Assembly (NCBI GenBank): GCA_003566795.1
Contig: PXBU01000197.1
Coordinates: forward strand, 1 to 17,319
DNA length: 17,319 nt
From: Puniceicoccaceae bacterium
Lineage (GTDB): Bacteria; Verrucomicrobiota; Verrucomicrobiia; Opitutales; Coraliomargaritaceae
Direction of reading: 5' to 3'
In this document: piece after piece, positions 13,104 to 17,319 of the stretch
How positions within the stretch are numbered: position 1 is the stretch's first letter
Layout: each line of letters begins with the position of its first letter
Notes under the pieces: generated by a model
Seen by the model: the letters and a program-made list of their open reading frames with translations, nothing else
The model's database searches: none
Told to the model about the DNA's origin: nothing
Position numbers and translations under genes: made by a program

Positions 13104-13343
13104 ATGAGCGATTCCATAACGACCAGCATACGATTGAGTGCCCGGGTTCGCCGTGCCCTTGAATTGAGGGCGAAGAAGGAGCAGCGCGGCAAGAACTGGA
13201 TCATTAACCGTGCTCTCGAGCATTATCTGGAGCAAGGGGAGCACGACGGCTTGGTCAGTGAAGCCCGACGCCAGTCACTGCTAGCGTCACAATCCGACGA
13301 CGGGGACTGGTCGGACGAGGCCGATCTTGAGCAATGGAAATAA
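13104..13343 (+). CDS. CopG-type ribbon-helix-helix antitoxin
   Basis: A 79-residue protein. Residues 5-45 (ITTSIRLSARVRRALELRAK, then GKNWIINRALEHYLEQ) match the ribbon-helix-helix pattern: strand ITTSIRL, helix ARVRRALELRAKKE, and helix NWIINRALEHYL. The acidic C-terminus (SDDGDWSDEADLEQW) would neutralise a basic toxin surface. I chose the ATG at 13104 because the domain begins there; a longer frame from 13017 adds 29 residues with no family likeness and runs through the probable operator. It overlaps the toxin gene by 10 bp. No ribosome binding site stands out. Confidence 0.82.
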   Translation: MSDSITTSIRLSARVRRALELRAKKEQRGKNWIINRALEHYLEQGEHDGLVSEARRQSLLASQSDDGDWSDEADLEQWK

Positions 13344-13669
13344 AACGTGGCGACATTGTGCTGTGCGTGGTTGCCGGGGATTTTGGTAAGCCCCGTCCGG
13401 CCCTTGTCGTGCAGTCGGACCTATTCAACCACACCCACGCCTCGGTCACGCTGCTTCCAATCACCTCGCATTTGCTCGACACGCCGCTTTTCCGCATCCC
13501 GGTCCGCCGCGGAAAAATGAACGGCCTCAAGCAAAACTCGCAAATTATGGTCGATAAGATTACCGCCGTCCGGCGGGATCGAATTCGGGGGCGGATCGGT
13601 AAAATAAGCCCTGCGGTCCTGCAGCAAACGGAAAGCTCCCTCCTCCGTTTCCTGGGTTTTGAAGGCTGA
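13334..13669 (+). CDS. MazF/PemK-type toxin
   Basis: A 111-residue protein of the MazF/PemK/CcdB fold, expected to be a sequence-specific mRNA endonuclease. Family marks: RGDIVLCVV at 5-13 opening the first strands, the loop to KPRPALVVQSD at 19-29, TLLPITS at 39-45, and QNSQIMVDKITAVRRDRI at 67-84 (the usual Q-[IV]-R-x-[IV]-D-K-x-R region; here methionine stands in the arginine place). It is complete and of normal size. It overlaps its antitoxin by 10 bp, so both are translated together. Ten bases past its stop begins a fragment of an M28 peptidase gene, which suggests that the pair was inserted into, or replaced, a tandem peptidase copy. Confidence 0.88.
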   Translation: MEIKRGDIVLCVVAGDFGKPRPALVVQSDLFNHTHASVTLLPITSHLLDTPLFRIPVRRGKMNGLKQNSQIMVDKITAVRRDRIRGRIGKISPAVLQQTESSLLRFLGFEG

Positions 13670-13678
13670 TATCCGAAA

Positions 13679-13738
13679 GATGTAGGCTCGCTGGTCGAGC
13701 TTGCCGACCACCGCGATGAAGTTGCCAGTGCTTGGGTA
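13679..13738 (-). pseudogene. Fragment of an M28 peptidase paralogue
   Basis: Sixty bases match 14081-14140, inside the intact M28 gene, at 54 of 60 positions by eye. Read on the minus strand they encode YPSTGNFIAVVGKLDQRAYI, against H for L and S for A in the intact gene. Two of the remaining differences are synonymous (GGT/GGC, TTT/TTC), as expected for a once-functional paralogue. Similarity stops on the left near the MazF stop and on the right at about 13739, where a stop codon soon follows in frame. The rest of 13740-13822 holds a small inverted repeat (AGGCTC/GAGCCT, 13757-13773) and nothing else recognisable. Confidence 0.8.
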
Positions 13739-13822
13739 TTTTCAAATTCCTGACTCAGGCTCACTGCGAGCCTTGAAAAAGAGTTCAGGCTGATCTCAGA
13801 CTGATAATCGTAGATCGGGAGC

Positions 13823-14824
13823 TTATTCCCTGCTCACCGCGTGATACACTGCACGTACCACGTCGGCCATACGAGGATAGTCGAGTCGGTTCCAGGTGTC
13901 CCTGATTGTATGGTATTCGAGGTTCCGGTAAAAGGCGGTGTTTGTGATCATTACGGCATTCATACCAAGATCCCAATAATTCCGATGATCGGAAAAATCG
14001 ATGCCTGGTATGGATCGGGGCGCGGCGATTGAAAAGACAGGGAGATCGGTCACCCCCTTCATGCCTGCTTTGATGCGGGAGATGTAGCTACGCTGGTCGT
14101 GCTTGCCGACCACCGCGATAAAGTTACCAGTGCTTGGGTAGATCAATTTGAACAGGGGAATAGGGTATTTTTGAGAACCAAACTCGTCTGAGAAATAGCC
14201 GATCATTTCCAAGGCGATCATCCCCTCGACAATGGTATCGGATTCGGCGAGCGACTGGGCATGCACGTAGCTGCCCATGTGGGTGGTCCCGAAAAAAGGC
14301 GGTTCCTCGAGGGTGAACGCGACCAATTCGATCGCGCGATCCGGCGTTTGCCGACCAAACAAATAGGCAAGTTCGATAAGTCCGGCAACCCCGCTGGCAT
14401 TGTCATCCGCGCCCGGCGTGTCTTCGTGGCTGTCGTAGTGCGCCCCGATAATTGTGACGGGTCCAGTCTCCGGGCCAAAGCGCGCAATCACATTACGAAA
14501 GAGGGTCCCTGCGACCGCAAATTCCTGCTCCGTGACGCGGCCCCCCGCCCTTAAAAAATGCGTCTCGATGTCGTCCGCAGTCCTGTTAAGATTAGCCACA
14601 TTTCGGAAATTCCTCGGGTGATAATCGACCGAGAGGGTGCGAACGACGTTGGTCATACGCTCGAGGTCCACCGGAATTTCCGCCGGTTGATTTGTTCGCA
14701 GGGTCGGTTGAGCGAGATATAGCCAGAGACTGAAGATAACCACTGCGACCCCGCAAAAGACGTTTCGAAGAAATCTCAGGATGCGGGTCAGCCAGCGGGC
14801 GCGTAGGAGAGACGAATGCGTCAT
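13823..14824 (-). CDS. Membrane-anchored M28 family peptidase
   Basis: A 333-residue zinc peptidase. Residues 20-38 form one hydrophobic helix after a basic start (RARWLTRILRFLRN), so it is anchored with the catalytic part outside. The two-zinc site of M28 aminopeptidases is complete: HYDSH at 129-133, GADDNASG at 138-145 (bridging aspartate), LEEPPFFGT at 172-180 (E173 as general base, E174 as ligand), LEMIGY at 205-210, and H305 in YHTIRDTWNRLDY. SDHRNYW at 278-284 is also typical. It probably removes N-terminal residues from peptides outside the cytoplasm. It stands alone, with the toxin-antitoxin strip past its stop and a truncated antitoxin gene just upstream of its start, read the other way. 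A fragment of a paralogue lies 85 bases past its stop. Confidence 0.92.
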   Translation of the reverse strand: MTHSSLLRARWLTRILRFLRNVFCGVAVVIFSLWLYLAQPTLRTNQPAEIPVDLERMTNVVRTLSVDYHPRNFRNVANLNRTADDIETHFLRAGGRVTEQEFAVAGTLFRNVIARFGPETGPVTIIGAHYDSHEDTPGADDNASGVAGLIELAYLFGRQTPDRAIELVAFTLEEPPFFGTTHMGSYVHAQSLAESDTIVEGMIALEMIGYFSDEFGSQKYPIPLFKLIYPSTGNFIAVVGKHDQRSYISRIKAGMKGVTDLPVFSIAAPRSIPGIDFSDHRNYWDLGMNAVMITNTAFYRNLEYHTIRDTWNRLDYPRMADVVRAVYHAVSRE

Positions 14825-14890
14825 GGTTTCGATGCGGTCGGAGGCCAGTGTCTAGTTAACAATTCTGGTCTGGTCGATTTTGATCGTTCC

Positions 14891-14965
14891 ATGAAGACGT
14901 ATACCATTTACGAAAGCAAGTCTCAGCTATCAGCTTTGGTGAAGGAGGTTACTGGAGATTTTTGA
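14891..14965 (+). pseudogene. Truncated Phd/YefM-type antitoxin
   Basis: An ATG at 14891 opens 24 codons reading MKTYTIYESKSQLSALVKEV then TGDF and a TGA. This is the characteristic N-terminus of Phd/YefM antitoxins (a short strand, then [ED]-[AS]-K-[ST]-x-L-S-x-L). The strand and most of the first helix are kept; the following region with I-x-R-x-G-x-P-V-A is missing, and neither other frame restores it before 15050. No PIN or RelE toxin follows. It looks like the left stump of a third toxin-antitoxin module cut by the repeat element to its right. Confidence 0.75.
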
Positions 14966-15051
14966 ATTCCACCCCGCTAAGGCTCCGGAGCATACTGGCA
15001 GCCAACTGCGCTCCAATCCCGCGCAACGCTCGAAACGGCTTTCTCCGTGCG

Positions 15052-15359
15052 GTCGGGCTGATTCATCCTGGCATTTATACACAAGTATTAGTTATCTCAA
15101 TTCTCCCTTCAAGTCCCCCGGATTGCGTATCATTTTCTTTTCGTAGGGGTGTCCGCTTATGCGGCACCCGCCCTTCGATAAACTCAGGGCCTTGAGCATG
15201 TCGAAACGGCGAACGTTCGGGTGGGTTTGGGACGTTGATTGCGTTTCTATGCGCTCGCGGGCTTCCCATAGGAAAGCCCCTACGTGACACTCCGCTTTCT
15301 TCGCCGCTTTTTTGCGGAAGTCCAATTTGTGTATAAATGCCAGGATGAATCAGCCCGAC
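15052..15359. repeat. Element with perfect 33-bp inverted repeats
   Basis: The left arm 15052-15084 (GTCGGGCTGATTCATCCTGG and on to CACAA) and the right arm 15327-15359 are exact reverse complements over 33 bp, separated by 242 bp. The match seems to continue outward with many mismatches for another 40 bp or so (ACGGA, GCGTTG/AACGTTG and GATTGG blocks). The arms contain GCCAGGATGAA, the tail of the CTGGC hairpin repeats. A complete repeat B is nested within. There is no transposase frame. Confidence 0.85.
15142..15284. repeat. Repeat B, copy 3, nested
   Basis: A 143-bp copy with CGTAGGGGTG and AAGCCCCTACG ends. The first hairpin has a different sequence from copies 1 and 2 (GGGTG, T, CCGC, TTAT, GCGG, CACCC) but still pairs. 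The internal TTCGATAAACTCAGGGCC / TTGAGCATGTCGAAACGG part is as in copy 2. Confidence 0.85.
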
Positions 15360-15418
15360 TACGGAACACGCTTTCTCATCCAACGTTGAGCCTCGATTGG
15401 TATTTCGTGAGCGGGGTG

Positions 15419-15485
15419 GTCCGTGGCACCTGCGCTTGCGCATGGCACCATCGCCGTCGAGGCGATGGCCCCGGCGGCCCCGGGC
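15419..15485. repeat. Repeat C, copy 3
   Basis: Carries CTGCGCTTGCGCATGGCACC and CATCGCCGTCGAGGCGATGG as in the other copies, but lacks the CCCCGTGGGG head (GTCCGTGGCACC here). It ends in GGCCCCGGCGGCCCCGGG. It lies about 100 bp before the dehydrogenase start. The rest of 14966-15582 outside the repeats shows no gene. Confidence 0.8.
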
Positions 15486-15571
15486 GTTTTAACTTGCCAA
15501 AGCAGGGGTCAGGGGGCGGGATATGGGGTCATCTTGGCAGGGAACGAACCCCCGCGCGAATCGAACACAAC

Positions 15572-15576
15572 AGGAG
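15572..15576 (+). promoter_or_regulatory. Shine-Dalgarno deciding the SDR start
   Basis: AGGAG, six bases before the ATG at 15583. It sets the start against a longer frame from 15523 whose extra 20 residues do not belong to the family. Confidence 0.8.
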
Positions 15577-15582
15577 AGAATT

Positions 15583-16308
15583 ATGGCTAACGAACTTGTA
15601 GGAAAAACCGCCGCTGTCACGGGATCGGCTTCAGGAATTGGGCTCGCCAGTGCGGAGGCGATGCTGGCCGCCGGCGCAACGGTCGTCTTGGTCGACCGCG
15701 ATGAAAAGGCGCTCGAAGAAGTTTGCGCCCGCCATGAGAAGGCGATCCCGCTGGTCTTCGATTTGCTCGACACCGAGGAGTGCAAGACGCTCTTGCCGAG
15801 ACTGCTGGAGCAGGTCGGCCACCTCGATATCTTCCACGCCAATGCGGGCAGCTACATCGGCGGCGACTTGATCGATGCGGACAACGACGCCATCGACCGC
15901 ATGCTGAATCTGAATATCAACGTGGTAATGAAGAACGTCCACGACGTGCTGCCGCACATGATCGAGCGGGGGACGGGCGATATTATCGTCACCAGCTCGC
16001 TGGCAGCGCATTACCCGACCCCTTGGGAGCCGGTTTATGCCTCCTCCAAATGGGCCATCGATTGCTTCATCCAGACCACGCGGCGCCAGGTGTTCAAGCA
16101 CGGGATCCGCGTCGGCGGCATCTCGCCGGGGCCGGTGATCACCGGCCTGTTGAAAGACTGGTCACCGGAAAAACTGCAAGAGGCGCGGGAGGCCGGCAGC
16201 CTGGTCGAAGCCGAGGAAATCGCGCAGGTCATCCTGTTCATGCTCACCCGGCCCCGCCACATGACGATCCGCGACGTGGTGATGATGCCGACGAATTTCG
16301 ATCTCTGA
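15583..16308 (+). CDS. rbtD: Ribitol 2-dehydrogenase-like SDR oxidoreductase
   Basis: A 241-residue classical short-chain dehydrogenase. Cofactor motif TGSASGIG at 13-20, with D38 after the second strand (VLVDRD) favouring NAD over NADP. Then HANAG at 85-89, LNINV, and the catalytic set S139, Y152 and K156 (SSLAAHYPTPWEPVYASSKW). Beyond the generic motifs, DIFHANAGSYIGG, WEPVYASSKWAID, TTRRQV, SPGPVITGLLKDW and the end DVVMMPTNFDL closely follow, from memory, the Klebsiella ribitol 2-dehydrogenase, which oxidises ribitol to D-ribulose. The exact sugar alcohol is not proven. It has a clear ribosome binding site and seems to stand alone: no ribulokinase or polyol transporter is adjacent in the window, whereas rbt operons usually have both. 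Confidence 0.85.
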   Translation: MANELVGKTAAVTGSASGIGLASAEAMLAAGATVVLVDRDEKALEEVCARHEKAIPLVFDLLDTEECKTLLPRLLEQVGHLDIFHANAGSYIGGDLIDADNDAIDRMLNLNINVVMKNVHDVLPHMIERGTGDIIVTSSLAAHYPTPWEPVYASSKWAIDCFIQTTRRQVFKHGIRVGGISPGPVITGLLKDWSPEKLQEAREAGSLVEAEEIAQVILFMLTRPRHMTIRDVVMMPTNFDL

Positions 16309-16513
16309 CGTCGCGCTCCCCTTTATTTCTGTAGTGCTGACCCGGACGGCGTTTAAGGCTGAATCCTGCCCGACGATCCTACCGGACAAAATAATCGCCG
16401 GTAATTCCGTTTAAAATAGTTGTTTCGTTCGGACTTAAGCTGAGTACGGACGCATTTTTCAGCTGCCACACGATGAGTTCCTCGCTTACCTCGAACTGTT
16501 CCAGTCCATATCG
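16309..16513. other. Spacer before the metal ATPase
   Basis: A 205-bp spacer without a confident gene. AT-rich TTTAAAATAGTT at 16409-16420 may contain a -10 box. From 16439 to 16513 the ATPase frame stays open and reads protein-like sequence (LPHDEFLAYLELFQSIS) but has no ATG, GTG or TTG. Confidence 0.4.
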
Positions 16514-17319
16514 ATGTCTGCCGCCGAATCACAGTCTTTGCCGAGCCCGGTTGTCTGCCGGGTGGGGGATGATTGCGACGACCTCGATGTGAGGTTGTCG
16601 AAGTTGTGGCTGCGCATTGGGATCGCGGGGGTTTTTGCGGGGCAGGGGATGGTGTTCTCGTTGGCGATGAATATGACGCCGCCGGATTACGGCACGGCGG
16701 CTTACTGGACGGTGCATGGGCTGTTGATTTTTTCGTCGCTGGTGGTGATGGGCTTTTTGGGCGGGCCGCTCTTTACCTCGACCTGGCGGATGTTGCGCAC
16801 GCGGCAGCTTTCGATTGAGGGGCTGTTTACCCTGAGCTTGGCGGGTGCCTTTATTGGCTCGGTAGCGGGTTCGCTGACGGGGGAGGGTGATGTTTTTTAC
16901 GAAATTGTTTCCATCGTGATCGCGATCTACACCTTCGGGCGGATGCTGGGGGAGCGCTCGCAGGCGAAGTTGCAGGCGGAGAGCAGCCAGCTGCGGGAGG
17001 CCTTCGATGCGGCGATGCGGCTCGATGCCTCTGGGCAGGCGACGTCGGTGCCGGTGGCCGAAGTGGCGCGGGGCGATGTGGTGCGGGTCGATCCGGGGGA
17101 GCCCTTCACGCTGGACGGGGTGGTGCGCTCCGGGGTGGGCTTTGTGCGGGAGACTTCGTTGACGGGGGAGCCGCTGCCGGTGGTGCGGCGCAAGGGAGAC
17201 CGGGTGCGGGCCGGGACTTATTCGGAGGACGGGAGTTTTGAGGTGGAGGTCGCGGCGGTGTTTGGCGAGCGGGAGCTGGACCAGATTCTGGATGCGGTGG
17301 AGTCCTTTTCCGGTCGGCC
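16514..17319 (+). CDS. P1B-type heavy-metal ATPase, N-terminal part
   Basis: Frame open to the window end; 268 codons are visible of a protein usually 650-850 long. It starts MSAAESQSLPSPVV and has four hydrophobic segments (about 32-54, 67-88, 102-122, 128-145), the first four helices of a P1B pump. The actuator domain follows, with EVARGDVVRVDPGE at 183-196, LDGVV at 200-204 and the phosphatase motif TSLTGEPLPV at 214-223. The ion-selective CPC helix and the DKTGT phosphorylation site lie beyond the edge, so the metal cannot be named. There is no N-terminal HMA domain with CxxC; only C15 and C21 occur early. The ATG at 16514 has no ribosome binding site. The coding strand is strikingly rich in GGG and GTG codons compared with the genes to its left. 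Confidence 0.88.
   Translation, partial: MSAAESQSLPSPVVCRVGDDCDDLDVRLSKLWLRIGIAGVFAGQGMVFSLAMNMTPPDYGTAAYWTVHGLLIFSSLVVMGFLGGPLFTSTWRMLRTRQLSIEGLFTLSLAGAFIGSVAGSLTGEGDVFYEIVSIVIAIYTFGRMLGERSQAKLQAESSQLREAFDAAMRLDASGQATSVPVAEVARGDVVRVDPGEPFTLDGVVRSGVGFVRETSLTGEPLPVVRRKGDRVRAGTYSEDGSFEVEVAAVFGERELDQILDAVESFSGR

Noticed and set aside
15142..15284. Insertion sequence with its own transposase
   Set aside because: The unit is only 143 bp and has no coding frame; at most it is a non-autonomous element.

Overview
The window looks like chromosomal DNA of a GC-rich, polysaccharide-degrading bacterium. The best guess is Verrucomicrobiota of the Opitutae type. This is inferred from gene content: an exported GH78 rhamnosidase, a DUF1080 protein, a SET-domain protein with a lysine-rich tail, a DUF1573/MauE/rhodanese cluster, and intergenic DNA packed with palindromic repeats. 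No rRNA, tRNA, integrase, transposase or CRISPR array was seen.

Layout. 1-515 holds two tandem copies of a ~155-bp repeat with inverted ends. 516-1496 (-) encodes a secreted DUF1080 protein. 1563-2113 is a field of hairpin repeats, followed by a small membrane-anchored protein (2114-2386, -). 2468-4822 (+) is a tight three-gene operon: panB (pantothenate synthesis), gpsA (glycerol-3-phosphate for phospholipids) and a SET-domain lysine methyltransferase. 4823-5285 is repeats. 5286-6795 (-) is an operon of rhodanese, MauE-like membrane protein and DUF1573 protein, probably envelope thiol or sulfur chemistry. 6945-9746 (-) is a large exported alpha-L-rhamnosidase. 9747-10448 is repeats. 10449-12044 (+) is a single-chain iron-sulfur L-serine dehydratase.

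12045-15582 is an accessory strip. It carries a VapBC-type toxin-antitoxin pair (-) facing away from a CopG/MazF-type pair (+), a degenerate fragment of an M28 peptidase paralogue, an intact membrane-anchored M28 peptidase (-), a 24-codon remnant of a Phd/YefM antitoxin, and nested inverted-repeat elements. 15583-16308 (+) is a ribitol 2-dehydrogenase-like SDR enzyme. A P1B-type metal ATPase begins at about 16514 (+) and runs off the window.

The most unusual signal lies in the spacers. Many short hairpins share a fixed head (TAGCGA or TAGCCG), a fixed loop and a fixed tail, while the 5-bp stem changes on both sides together. They often occur as inverted pairs and sit within tens of bases of gene 3' ends. 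One larger repeat supplies the stop codon of the DUF1573 gene. This suggests a diversified REP/REPIN-like family whose structure, not sequence, is kept. No RAYT-type transposase is visible here.
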